DNA from: a virus
Strand: one strand, 5' to 3'
Length of the DNA stretch: 29,408 nucleotides
IMG/VR virus record: IMGVR_UViG_3300043639_000033
Coordinates: 1-29,408 of that record
Shown here in pieces: positions 20,930-29,339 of the stretch. Positions within the stretch are counted from its first letter, which is position 1; every line of letters begins with the position of its first letter. The translations under genes and the position numbers were made by a program. Under the pieces are notes generated by a model. That model ran no database searches. It saw nothing but the letters and a program-made list of their open reading frames with translations, and had not been told where the DNA came from.

Positions 20930-23900
20930 ATGGCGACCACTAACGCGCTGCTCGGCGTCGGCCGGCTGAACAACTTCCGGCTCAACGCGATCGATCCGGC
21001 CCTCCAAGCGGCCCGCCGCACGAAAGTCCGGTTTCTGCTCAATGGGGAAGACGTCCGTGCGCGCGTCCGCGTCCACTCGACGACGATCCGCGACGCGATC
21101 AATGACTCGCCCAACAGCGCGAGTTTCACGATTGAAGGCCCGCCGAGTTCCGCCTATGCCGCGGCCGTGCTCGCCGATCAACCTGTCGCGTACTGGCGGC
21201 TTGGTGACGTCGGGACGACCGCATTCGATCAAAGTGGGCACGGACATACCGGCACGGTCATCGGCGCGGTGACCATCAATCAACCGGGGGCCGTCAGTGA
21301 CGGCGACCGCGCCATGCATTTTCCGGGGGTGCTCGGAGCGCGGCTCGAAGTGGCCGCGGCCGTGGAGTTGGCGTTTCCGTCGGCGGTGACCGTCGAGGTC
21401 TGGATCAAGACGGACGGGGTGCAGATCGCCGGCATCGTTGAGCGCACCGTGGGCGGGGCCGTCAATACGGCGTGGAATCTGTTCCAACTCAACACCGTGT
21501 GGAACTTTCGGATCATGGTGGGCGGGGCCGCGTACGACGTCACCGTGCCCGTGGAACCCGCCGACGTGGGCGCGTGGGTTCATCTCGTGTGCGGTTGGTA
21601 CGACGGCGTTGGCGCGCTGTGGATTTATAAGAATGGCGTGCTCGGCGGGATCACGTACGGTGTCCCCACGGGCCCGCTCGACGGCAACCTCGGGCCCGTC
21701 TTGATCGGGCACCTCGGCAGTAACGTCTATCCCTTCACCGGCACGCTCGACGAGGTCGCGATTTATCGCTATCCCTTCGACGGCAACCGCGTCGCGGCGC
21801 ACTATGCCGCCGGCCGTGCGGTCGCGGCCCCGACCGTCGCCCAAGAAGTGCGGATCAGCATCGGCGTGGATGATTCAACCCTCCTGTTCAACGGCGCCCT
21901 GACGCAAGTCGACTTGAGTTACGAAGGCCGCGCGCACCTCCCGATCTATCACTGCTCGGCGACGGATGACACCTTGCGCGCGAACCGGCGTCGCCCGTTC
22001 GGCCAATGGACGAACGTCACGGCCACCGAGATCGCTCGCGCGTTGATCGCGGCCTTTGTGCCGGGATTCGGGACTACCTTTGTGCAGGCAGGGTTACCGC
22101 CGGTCACGGTGATCTTCGATGGCTCCGAAGGGATGAACCGGTGCCTGACCCAGATCACGAATTTGATTGGGGGCTATTGGTACTTTGCCGACCGGCAACT
22201 CCATCTCTTTCTGTCGGAGGGGGCGGACGCGCCCGATCCGATTGACGCCGTGCATCCGTTTCTCGCGGACCCCCGCATTACCGCTGCCGTCGAGATGAGC
22301 CAAGTCCGGACGCGCGTGTTCGGACGCGGCCACGGTGAAGCACTCTTGAGTGCCGTCGTGCCGGGAGAGGCGTTGATCCCGATTGCGTCGGCGGTCATGT
22401 TCGCCACCGTGGGGGGGCGCGCGATTGCGCTGTCCCAGGTGTTGACCTACACCGGAATCTATCTCGGCGGCATTGGTTCACTCGTGGGACCAGGAGCCGC
22501 GCCAAGCGTGGCTGTCCTGGCGACGTTGGCGAGCGGGGCGGGGTTGGTGGCGGGACTCTATCAATACGCCTATACCTTCGTCACGGCGTCGGGTGAGTCG
22601 CTTCCCGGCCCGGTCGCCGCCGTATCGGTCGGCGTCCTCGCCCCGCCGACGGTGGGTCCGAGCGTCGGTCATCCCGCGATGGGAACCGGCCCCGATCCGG
22701 GCGGGCATAACTACGCGGTCACGTTCGTCACCGCGAGCGGGGAAACGACGCCCGGTCCTTCGGTCGCGGTCGCGACAGAGGTATCACCCGCGCCCGAAAC
22801 GGCCCCTACCTTGGCGAATGCGACGCAAGGCCCTGGTCCGGACCCTGGCCTGCATTACTACGCCGTGACGTTTGTGATCGGCACAGGAGGCGAAACGACG
22901 TCGGGGCCGTTCGTCGCCGTGCAAACCGGCAGCGGGACGCAAGGCGTGTCGCCGCCCGCGGTCGCTCCGGTGGTCACGTTAGGCAATCGAGGCGCGTACA
23001 ACGCGATCTTTGCGAGCGGCTACTCCATGTTCGTGGCCGTCACGTTCGTGACGGCGGCGGGTGAAACAACGGCGGGGCCGTCAGGGTCGGTGTTGATCCC
23101 AGGCCAGCAAGGCGGTACGTATGGCGCCACCTTAGAGCTCGCCAATATCCCCCTTGGCCCACCGGGGACGGTGTCTCGCCGGTTGTATTCCTATCCCAAT
23201 AGCTGGACGACGGGGCCTCCCATCCAGACGGTGTATCGTCATCTCATCAGCGACAACACGTCGACGGTGTGGGTGCTCGGCGGGGTTGACTACAACAGCG
23301 GCAGCCAATCGAGTCAGTCAGGACAGATCGGCCCGCCCACCAACACGGCGGGGAGTGTCACGGTGCCGCTGTGTCAACTGGCGCTCGCGAACATCCCACG
23401 GGGGAATGCGAACGTTTCGTCGCGACGGCTGTACCGCACGAGGGCGGGTCAAACTCCCTTCTTTCTCGTCGCCACGATTCTGAATAACACGGCCACGACG
23501 TTCACCGACACCATCACCGATGCCGCGTTAGGAGTTGCGCTCCCGCTCGTGTCGACGGCCCATCTCCAGCAGTTCCCGATCACCGTGCCCAAGGGACCGG
23601 CGCTCGTCGTCGCCCGTCGAATCTATCGCACCAAAGCGAATGTCGGCGGGACGCTCCAACTGGCGGGCACCATCAACGACAACGTCACCGACGGCTGGAC
23701 GGACACGGTGCCGGATAGTGCCTTGGGCGTCGCCGCCCCGGTCACGAATACGGCGACCGCGAATCAGGTGCAACTGACCGCGATTGCCGTCGGGGCCTCC
23801 ACGGTGACTGCGCGCAAGGTGTATCGGACCACGGTCGATGGCGCCCAACTCAAGCTCCTGGCGACGCTCGCCAACAACTCGACGCTCACCTATCTCGACG

Positions 23901-24622
23901 CGGCGACCGATGCCGCGCTCGGGGCGAACGTGCCGACGAGCGATAACTCCGGACTGGCGCAACCGCAGGGGCAAGTGAACGCGGGGTCGACGGCGTTGCC
24001 CACCGCGAGCGCGGGGCCGTTTCTCGTGTCGGGCGGGTGGGCGCTCATCGGCACGCAAGCGATCCGCTACACCGGGGTCGCGGGGAACACCTTGACCGGG
24101 ATTCCCGCGTCGGGTCCTGGCGCCCTCATCGCCACCGTGCGCTTCGGGGATCACATTCTCTCGGCGCCGATGCTGACCGGCGTCACCGTGCCGGGCGGCG
24201 CCCTCATCGCGCCGGTTGGCACCGTGATCTATCTCTGGATTCAACGTGACGATGCGGCGGCGCAGGCCGCGATGGCGCGGCTCGACGGCGGCGATGGGAT
24301 TTACGAATATCTCGTGCAGGACGAACGGCGCGGCGAGCCCTCGCTCACGGCGCTCTGCGACGCGCACCTCGGCGCGTACAAAGCCCCGATTCAAACCGTC
24401 ACCTATGCCACGCGCGACCTCAAGACCAAGAGCGGGAAACCCGTCCTCGTCGACCTGGCCTCGCCGCCGATCCTCGGCACCTTCGTGATTCAGGACGTGA
24501 CGATCGACCAGATCGACACCACGCCGGGGATCGCGCCGCGGTTTCTCGTGACCGCCAGCACCGTCCGGTTCTCGTTCGAAGACTTGCTCCGACAACTCGC
24601 GGGCAGCTTGGAGAGCGCATGA
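20930..24622 (+). CDS. Tail hub/tip protein with inserted LamG-like domain and repeated modules
   Basis: 1230 residues from ATG 20930, directly after the tape measure stop. The hub domain begins TTIRDAINDSPNSASFTIEG and is interrupted at about residue 74 by a LamG/concanavalin-like domain (AYAAAVLADQPVAYWRLGDV to about residue 295, including WIKTDGVQIAGIVERT and LDEVAIYRYPFDGNRVAAHY). The hub resumes with VAQEVRISIGVDDSTLLFNG and continues (TATEIARALIAAFVPGFGTT, GGYWYFADRQLHLFL). From residue about 540 to 720 come four YxYA-TFVTASGE-type modules, then three RRxYRT modules (about 830, 895, 961) before a conserved C-terminal part (YEYLVQDERRGEPSLTALCD). Hub proteins anchor the tip; the LamG-like and repeat parts probably bind host surface glycans, as inference. 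Confidence 0.87.
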   Translation: MATTNALLGVGRLNNFRLNAIDPALQAARRTKVRFLLNGEDVRARVRVHSTTIRDAINDSPNSASFTIEGPPSSAYAAAVLADQPVAYWRLGDVGTTAFDQSGHGHTGTVIGAVTINQPGAVSDGDRAMHFPGVLGARLEVAAAVELAFPSAVTVEVWIKTDGVQIAGIVERTVGGAVNTAWNLFQLNTVWNFRIMVGGAAYDVTVPVEPADVGAWVHLVCGWYDGVGALWIYKNGVLGGITYGVPTGPLDGNLGPVLIGHLGSNVYPFTGTLDEVAIYRYPFDGNRVAAHYAAGRAVAAPTVAQEVRISIGVDDSTLLFNGALTQVDLSYEGRAHLPIYHCSATDDTLRANRRRPFGQWTNVTATEIARALIAAFVPGFGTTFVQAGLPPVTVIFDGSEGMNRCLTQITNLIGGYWYFADRQLHLFLSEGADAPDPIDAVHPFLADPRITAAVEMSQVRTRVFGRGHGEALLSAVVPGEALIPIASAVMFATVGGRAIALSQVLTYTGIYLGGIGSLVGPGAAPSVAVLATLASGAGLVAGLYQYAYTFVTASGESLPGPVAAVSVGVLAPPTVGPSVGHPAMGTGPDPGGHNYAVTFVTASGETTPGPSVAVATEVSPAPETAPTLANATQGPGPDPGLHYYAVTFVIGTGGETTSGPFVAVQTGSGTQGVSPPAVAPVVTLGNRGAYNAIFASGYSMFVAVTFVTAAGETTAGPSGSVLIPGQQGGTYGATLELANIPLGPPGTVSRRLYSYPNSWTTGPPIQTVYRHLISDNTSTVWVLGGVDYNSGSQSSQSGQIGPPTNTAGSVTVPLCQLALANIPRGNANVSSRRLYRTRAGQTPFFLVATILNNTATTFTDTITDAALGVALPLVSTAHLQQFPITVPKGPALVVARRIYRTKANVGGTLQLAGTINDNVTDGWTDTVPDSALGVAAPVTNTATANQVQLTAIAVGASTVTARKVYRTTVDGAQLKLLATLANNSTLTYLDAATDAALGANVPTSDNSGLAQPQGQVNAGSTALPTASAGPFLVSGGWALIGTQAIRYTGVAGNTLTGIPASGPGALIATVRFGDHILSAPMLTGVTVPGGALIAPVGTVIYLWIQRDDAAAQAAMARLDGGDGIYEYLVQDERRGEPSLTALCDAHLGAYKAPIQTVTYATRDLKTKSGKPVLVDLASPPILGTFVIQDVTIDQIDTTPGIAPRFLVTASTVRFSFEDLLRQLAGSLESA

Positions 24623-25146
24623 GTATCGACCGCACGAAGTACAACGCGCTCGTCGACGACGACGGAAGTAACACCGTCGGATCGATCTGGAACAAGCAAT
24701 CGATCAAGAACGTGTTACTCGATCCGATTGATGCCGCCTTCGTCCCGACGTGGCAGACCTATACGCCGGTCTGGTCAGGTGATGCGAACGTCCAGCCTGC
24801 GATCGGCAACGGGCTCCTCGTCGGACGGTACTGGCGCAATGGGCCGTGGATCGAAGTCGTGATCGTGATCCAGCCGGGAACCACGTCGGTCATCGGGACG
24901 AGTAACTATTGGATGATCACCCTGCCGGTCACGCCGAAACTCATCGCGTCGGGGCAAGAGACGACGTTCCGGGTCGGCACGATGTTCAGCAATGGCGCGG
25001 CGCAAGCGGGCATGATCGGCTACTTCATTGGCCTGAACAAAATCTACGTGATTCATGCTTCGAATGGGTCGCTCTGGGGACCGACGAGCCCGTTTGCTTG
25101 GAACGCGGGGTGTATCTTCAGCGCGCGCGGCGGTTACGAAGTCTAA
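24619..25146 (+). CDS. Tail-tip structural protein (175 aa)
   Basis: 175 residues from ATG 24619, overlapping the hub stop (ATGA). The start DRTKYNALVDDDGSNTVGSI, then WNKQSIKNVLLDPIDAAFVP is a short N-terminal attachment segment known to me from tail accessory proteins. The rest is strand-rich (WQTYTPVWSGDANVQPAIGN, NYWMITLPVTPKLIASGQET, FRVGTMFSNGAAQAGMIGYF) and fits a jelly-roll-like domain, probably surface exposed. It may be a host-recognition or fibre-tip protein. Function is an inference from fold pattern and place. Confidence 0.72.
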   Translation: MSIDRTKYNALVDDDGSNTVGSIWNKQSIKNVLLDPIDAAFVPTWQTYTPVWSGDANVQPAIGNGLLVGRYWRNGPWIEVVIVIQPGTTSVIGTSNYWMITLPVTPKLIASGQETTFRVGTMFSNGAAQAGMIGYFIGLNKIYVIHASNGSLWGPTSPFAWNAGCIFSARGGYEV

Positions 25147-25156
25147 AGGAGTCACG

Positions 25157-25453
25157 ATGGCCCCTCCCCATCCGGCGCAAGGGAATCAGAAGCAGTACAC
25201 CGAGCGCCCGCTGAAAATCTTCGGTGAGCAGTACCACGCGGGCGGGCCGTTGCCGGTCGGGGCCGTGATGGTCGACCTCTACACCGATGGCCTGCCGCGC
25301 GTCTTCACCGACACGCGGGCCTATACCCTCCATGAAACCGAGTGGGTCATCACCAATCGCTACACGGGCCGGCCGATCCAAGTGCTATCCGACGAGGAAT
25401 TCACGGAACGCTTCGGCGGCGGCGGCGGGCCGAACGCCGATCCGGAGGACTGA
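25157..25453 (+). CDS. Small tail-region protein (98 aa), unknown
   Basis: ATG 25157 follows AAAGGAG by 6 bases; the longer open frame upstream is a shadow of the previous gene. The product (QYTERPLKIFGEQYHAGGPL, then PVGAVMVDLYTDGLPRVFTD, ETEWVITNRYTGRPIQVLSD) is strand-rich with a poly-Gly tail (GGGGG), and probably a small beta protein of the tail tip. No recognisable family. It is followed after one base by the next gene. Confidence 0.7.
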   Translation: MAPPHPAQGNQKQYTERPLKIFGEQYHAGGPLPVGAVMVDLYTDGLPRVFTDTRAYTLHETEWVITNRYTGRPIQVLSDEEFTERFGGGGGPNADPED

Positions 25454-25454
25454 T

Positions 25455-26858
25455 ATGCCTTCAAAGCCCGCGATGCTGCGCGGCGTGCTGACGTGGGAGG
25501 ACGACGAGGCGCCGCCCATCATCGACATCGATCCGCCGATTGACCCGCCGATTGACCCGCTGCCGCCCGACGCGGACCTCGGGCTGATCTATCCGTCGGA
25601 CCTGCACTATCTCGGGTGCTTCCGCCTGCCGAGTTACCCGGTGCGGTTCGACTATCCGCCGAAGGGCATGGCCTTCTGCGGAGCCCACGAGTCCCTGTTC
25701 ATCAACGGCTTTGCCGACTTCCACGCGACCGGCGAAGTATCGATTCCCACGCCCATCAAAGGCGCTTTGACCCTCGCGGATCTCAATCGCGCGATCGAAC
25801 TGCAACCGCTGCAAGACCCGACCGAAGGCAGCATCTGGGCGCTCACCTACGGCGCCGCGCTCAATCTGGGCGGACTGCACGTCCATCGCGAGCGCCTGCT
25901 CGTGACCGCCTATCGCCACTACGATGCGGACGGCAATCAACCGTTCTCGCACTGGTCGCGCCATCTGAATCTGAGCAAGGCGGGCGACTATCTCGGCCCG
26001 GTGACGCTCGACGTGACAGCCGCGACCGAGACGAGCAGCGTGCACGCCGGGAACGTCAGCGGCTACATGGGCGCGATCGCGCCCGAGTGGCAGGAGCGCT
26101 TTCGCGGCGTCTGTTTCACCGGCCAGGCCGGCATCCCGATTGTGAGCCGCACGTCCCTCGGTCCGGGGCTCTTCTCGTTTGACCCGGCCGACATCGGCGT
26201 GAAGGACCCGGTGCCGACGCATCCGCTGCTGTTCTATCCCGGGTCGCATCCGACGCTCGGGCCGTATACGCCAGGTCCGAATGACCCGAATCCGAATCCG
26301 CTCTTCAATGGCACCATGCAAATCGGGGCGGTCATTCAGCCGGTCGGGACGCGCAGCGTGTTGTTCTTCGGGGCCATCGGGGTCGGCAAGTACGCGTACG
26401 GGCAAGGGACGGGGGACGCCTCGTTAGACGGGACACCCGTGCCGGGTTACAACAACGAGGTCTTTTACTGTTTCGACCCGGTCAACTACGCGAAGGGCGA
26501 TCACGCCTGGCCCTATCTCGCCTGGGTGTGGGCGTACGATGCGCTCGACCTGGCGAAGGTCGCGGCCGGGACGATGCAACCGTGGGAACCGGTGCCGTAC
26601 GCCGTCTGGGAACTGGACAGCGACTTCTACTCCTGGCTGCCGCGCCTCTCGGCCGCGACGTACGACCCCGACACGCAGCGCATCTTCGTGAATCAAACAC
26701 GCGGCGACGGCGATGCGCCGCTCTGTCACGTCTACAGTTGCGCGCAGGCCACGGCGCGCGCCGCACGCTTCAGCCGTCAACTCGTGAGAAGGGCAGGCTT
26801 GCATGGGCTATCCGCATTTCGATCTCGTACAAAGGTCACACTCGGAGCTGATCGCTGA
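25455..26858 (+). CDS. Tail-tip/fibre-like protein (467 aa), unknown
   Basis: 467 residues from ATG 25455. A tandem linker PPIDIDPPIDPPIDPLPP type segment (residues about 20-40, with Pro/Asp/Ile repeats) precedes a large strand-rich domain (GLIYPSDLHYLGCFRLPSYP, then YMGAIAPEWQERFRGVCFTG, SRTSLGPGLFSFDPADIGVK, TMQIGAVIQPVGTRSVLFFG, VWAYDALDLAKVAAGTMQPW, RLSAATYDPDTQRIFVNQTR). The order of short strands, aspartate and aromatic residues recalls a beta-propeller or sugar-binding/hydrolase domain, not assigned with certainty. The last 18 codons overlap the next gene (56 bases), and the final residues look unlike a domain end, so the true stop could lie earlier if a base was gained or lost. Confidence 0.7.
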   Translation: MPSKPAMLRGVLTWEDDEAPPIIDIDPPIDPPIDPLPPDADLGLIYPSDLHYLGCFRLPSYPVRFDYPPKGMAFCGAHESLFINGFADFHATGEVSIPTPIKGALTLADLNRAIELQPLQDPTEGSIWALTYGAALNLGGLHVHRERLLVTAYRHYDADGNQPFSHWSRHLNLSKAGDYLGPVTLDVTAATETSSVHAGNVSGYMGAIAPEWQERFRGVCFTGQAGIPIVSRTSLGPGLFSFDPADIGVKDPVPTHPLLFYPGSHPTLGPYTPGPNDPNPNPLFNGTMQIGAVIQPVGTRSVLFFGAIGVGKYAYGQGTGDASLDGTPVPGYNNEVFYCFDPVNYAKGDHAWPYLAWVWAYDALDLAKVAAGTMQPWEPVPYAVWELDSDFYSWLPRLSAATYDPDTQRIFVNQTRGDGDAPLCHVYSCAQATARAARFSRQLVRRAGLHGLSAFRSRTKVTLGADR

Positions 26859-27522
26859 AGGGAAGATCCGCCGGCGCTCTGACCAGGAGGCCGTCGAGCA
26901 GGACAAAGGGTTGTTGACGCGCAGGGCCGCGTACTATTCCAACATCGAGCGCGACGCCAATATCGGCTTGCTCGAGAAGACGACCGGCAACAACTCGATG
27001 GGGTTCAGCGTCGACATCCTGCTCGACAAGGACGGGTCGTTCTGGGACGTGGCGACGGACCAGGGCGGGATGGCGATGCCGTCCGACGGCGAAGAACGGT
27101 TCGACCCGGAGCTCGCCGCCCGGTGGGCGCAGCCGACGGCCGAGCTCGCGCAGATCGACTCGGCGCCGCCGGTCATCGGTCCTGGCCCGGGCCCCGACCC
27201 GACGCCAGACGTCGATGAAGTCGTGGCGCTGCTCAACGACATCATCGCCATGCTCGAGCGCGCGCGAGAGACGCAGGCCCGAGACACGGCGGCGATCATC
27301 GCGCGCGATGACGTCAACACCGAGCGCATCCTCGAGCGCATCGAGGAAGTCGTGACCAACGCCGAAAACTCGGGCAAGAAGGCCCTGGCGCTCTATCTCG
27401 CGATGCAGAACCGGCCGGGCACCGAGCCACCGATCGATGGGGAACTGCCGCCGCCGGGCGACGGTAACGCCCTGCTGGCGCTGCTCCTCAAGCTCCTCGC
27501 GAACCGACCGGATACACGCTGA
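26803..27522 (+). CDS. Tail-tip accessory protein with helical C-terminal half (239 aa)
   Basis: ATG 26803 with GAAGGGCAGG about 7 bases upstream. Residues 1-105 are mixed (HFDLVQRSHSELIAEGKIRR, then MGFSVDILLDKDGSFWDVAT); a Gly/Pro linker (VIGPGPGPDPTPD) leads to a long helical part (VDEVVALLNDIIAMLERARE, then DVNTERILERIEEVVTNAEN) able to form a coiled coil, and a Pro/Gly-rich end with a small hydrophobic helix. It overlaps the upstream gene by 56 bases. Function unknown; perhaps a trimeric tail-tip fibre. Confidence 0.7.
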   Translation: MGYPHFDLVQRSHSELIAEGKIRRRSDQEAVEQDKGLLTRRAAYYSNIERDANIGLLEKTTGNNSMGFSVDILLDKDGSFWDVATDQGGMAMPSDGEERFDPELAARWAQPTAELAQIDSAPPVIGPGPGPDPTPDVDEVVALLNDIIAMLERARETQARDTAAIIARDDVNTERILERIEEVVTNAENSGKKALALYLAMQNRPGTEPPIDGELPPPGDGNALLALLLKLLANRPDTR

Positions 27523-27534
27523 AGGGAGGCCCGC

Positions 27535-27669
27535 ATGTGGACCGTGACCACGTTCGTGATCGTCGCCGCGTTCGTCGCCGCCATCGCCGCGGCGATGGGC
27601 AGAGCCCCGCTCTGGGTCGCGGTCATCCTCGCGATCCTGGTGTTGATGCTTCAGGTGTTCCCGCGGTGA
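27535..27669 (+). CDS. Small membrane protein (44 aa), possible holin-like
   Basis: ATG 27535 has GAAGGGAGG 6 bases upstream. The product has two hydrophobic stretches, residues about 4-21 (VTTFVIVAAFVAAIAAAM) and 26-41 (LWVAVILAILVLMLQV), joined by GRAP, with the N-terminus and C-terminus short and only weakly charged. This hairpin membrane shape suits a small holin-like or membrane accessory protein, but no lysis motif is present and none can be assigned. Its stop overlaps the next gene's GTG start (GTGA, 27666-27669). Confidence 0.65.
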   Translation: MWTVTTFVIVAAFVAAIAAAMGRAPLWVAVILAILVLMLQVFPR

Positions 27670-28043
27670 CCCGTCGGATCATCCTCTGGGTCTTCGTCAC
27701 GAGCTGGTGCCTGACCGGCACGGCCTGGGCAGACGACCAGCCGCCGCGCACGGTCGCCACCGGGGAACCGGTGAGCCTGACGGTCGCGATGGTCGGCACC
27801 GTCGTCGTCGGCGCCGGCTTCGGGTTGATGCTGCATGAGGCGCGGCCGTGTTACTGCGGGCCGGATACGGCGTGGGTCGTGGGCGGGGTGGCGGTCGTCG
27901 CGGCCGGCGTGACGATGACTTGGCTCGGCCTGCGGTCGCGTACGGTCATCGTCGCGCCGACCGTGGCGCCGCGCGTCATCGGCGCGACGACGACGATTCG
28001 ATGGGGCGCGAGGCGACCCCGGAAGAGGAACATGCAGCCATGA
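27666..28043 (+). CDS. Membrane protein with signal peptide (125 aa), unknown
   Basis: GTG 27666, overlapping the preceding stop; the longer open frame upstream is a shadow. The start MTRRIILWVFVTSWCLTGTA followed by WADDQ looks like a cleavable signal peptide (site after AWA). Then two further hydrophobic segments occur (about residues 37-57, SLTVAMVGTVVVGAGFGLML, and 72-93, AWVVGGVAVVAAGVTMTWLG) and a basic C-terminal tail (RWGARRPRKRNMQP). It may be an inner membrane accessory protein of late infection, possibly lysis related by neighbourhood. No specific family was recognised. The stop overlaps the tailspike gene start (ATGA, 28040-28043). Confidence 0.65.
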   Translation: MTRRIILWVFVTSWCLTGTAWADDQPPRTVATGEPVSLTVAMVGTVVVGAGFGLMLHEARPCYCGPDTAWVVGGVAVVAAGVTMTWLGLRSRTVIVAPTVAPRVIGATTTIRWGARRPRKRNMQP

Positions 28044-29335
28044 GTAACGGCGACGTGAGCATCAATCAAACCGTGTACGACGGCGCGACCGGGATCTGGA
28101 TCGTGATTGGCCCGATCACCCCGGCGCGGCCCCCCGGCCCGGAAGTCCCGCCGCCCGTGGTGACGAGCGAGTATTTCGTGTCGCCGCTCGGCGACGACGC
28201 CAACCCTGGCACGGAGGTCGCGCCATGGCGCACGGTCAATCACGCCCTGCCGAAGCTGTCCGCGACCTCGGCCTTGACGCTCCGCGGCGGCGTCTACCCC
28301 GAAGCGATCGAGCTGATCGGGTGGAAGGGGGGACCGCTCGGGACGGACTGGCCGAGCGCAATCCAGATCCGCGCGAAGGCCGGGGAGCCGGTGACGCTGT
28401 GTCCTCCGGGCGGATCGACCTGGGGCGCGTACTTGCGCGGGTCGCAATCGGGATCGAGTGACGCGCCCCGGTGGATGGTCTTCGACGGCATCCTCTTCGA
28501 TTGCCAGAACGTCGCCAGCGTGGGGTTCTACGTCAGCGCGTGGGATAGCACGTGCACGCCCGCCAACGCGCCCGCGCACCATATCCGGTTGTCGCGGTGC
28601 CGCATCACGAACGTGCAGCACAGTCAGGGCTTCTCGGCGATGTGGGGCTCGGATGGCTGCGAATTCCTCGACGGCGAGGTCGATCACGTCGCGGGGCCGA
28701 GCCACGACAACAACAACACCCAAGCGTTTTACGTGGCGAGCAACGATTTCATCCTGCGCCGATCGCACATCCATCACTGCTGGGGTTACGGCGTGAGCAA
28801 CCTCTCGTCGCTCCCCGGCTGTGACGTCAACCGGCACATCGTCGAGGGCAACCACGTCCATCACTGCGGCCAGGGCGGCACGGGCCTGGGCGGCATCAAC
28901 CTGGGCGAGGGCGTCGGGCACTTCGTCGTGAACAACAACGTGCACGACAACCTCGGGCCGGGAATCAATCTGCGGTTCAACCCCGGACCCGGCTCCACGC
29001 GGTTGGTGATCGCCGCCAATACCGTGCTCCGCAATCAGGGCGAGGGGATCTACATCAGCGGGGCGCAGCAGGGGACCGAGGTCCATTCGAACATCTCGCA
29101 GGGCAACGGCGGCGGCGACTACGTGGACCTGGGGGTGGGCACCATCGTGTCGACGAACCTCTTCGGCATCGATCCGCTCGTGGTCGACGCCGCGGCAGGC
29201 AATATCCGCCTGACGGCGGGGAGTCCCGCGCGCGGCATGGGCCGCAGCCACGCGAAGATCCCGACCGACTTCTATGGCGCACCGCGGCCGACGAGCGGGG
29301 CGTGCGATGGCGGCGCGGCGCAGTACGTGCCGTGA
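28040..29335 (+). CDS. Right-handed beta-helix tailspike-like protein
   Basis: 431 residues from ATG 28040. A short N-terminal part (about residues 1-45) ends with a Pro-rich linker (PARPPGPEVPPPVV); the body starts with EYFVSPLGDDANPGTEVAPW, the usual entry of pectate-lyase-like repeats (SPxGxDxNPGT), and continues with ladder-like repeats: HHIRLSRCRITNVQHSQGFS, NDFILRRSHIHHCWGYGVSN, RHIVEGNHVHHCGQGG and AANTVLRNQGEGIYISGAQQ, each with Asn/Gly turns. Such proteins bind and often cut host polysaccharides or serve as tailspikes. No catalytic pair can be named. It is the last complete gene of the window and fits the tail-tip group. Confidence 0.82.
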   Translation: MSNGDVSINQTVYDGATGIWIVIGPITPARPPGPEVPPPVVTSEYFVSPLGDDANPGTEVAPWRTVNHALPKLSATSALTLRGGVYPEAIELIGWKGGPLGTDWPSAIQIRAKAGEPVTLCPPGGSTWGAYLRGSQSGSSDAPRWMVFDGILFDCQNVASVGFYVSAWDSTCTPANAPAHHIRLSRCRITNVQHSQGFSAMWGSDGCEFLDGEVDHVAGPSHDNNNTQAFYVASNDFILRRSHIHHCWGYGVSNLSSLPGCDVNRHIVEGNHVHHCGQGGTGLGGINLGEGVGHFVVNNNVHDNLGPGINLRFNPGPGSTRLVIAANTVLRNQGEGIYISGAQQGTEVHSNISQGNGGGDYVDLGVGTIVSTNLFGIDPLVVDAAAGNIRLTAGSPARGMGRSHAKIPTDFYGAPRPTSGACDGGAAQYVP

Positions 29336-29339
29336 ACAC

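Noticed and set aside
20462-21844. 460-aa open frame on the minus strand across the tape measure/hub junction
   Set aside because: Spans two well-supported + strand genes and has the Arg/Asp-rich composition of antisense frames in this GC-rich sequence.
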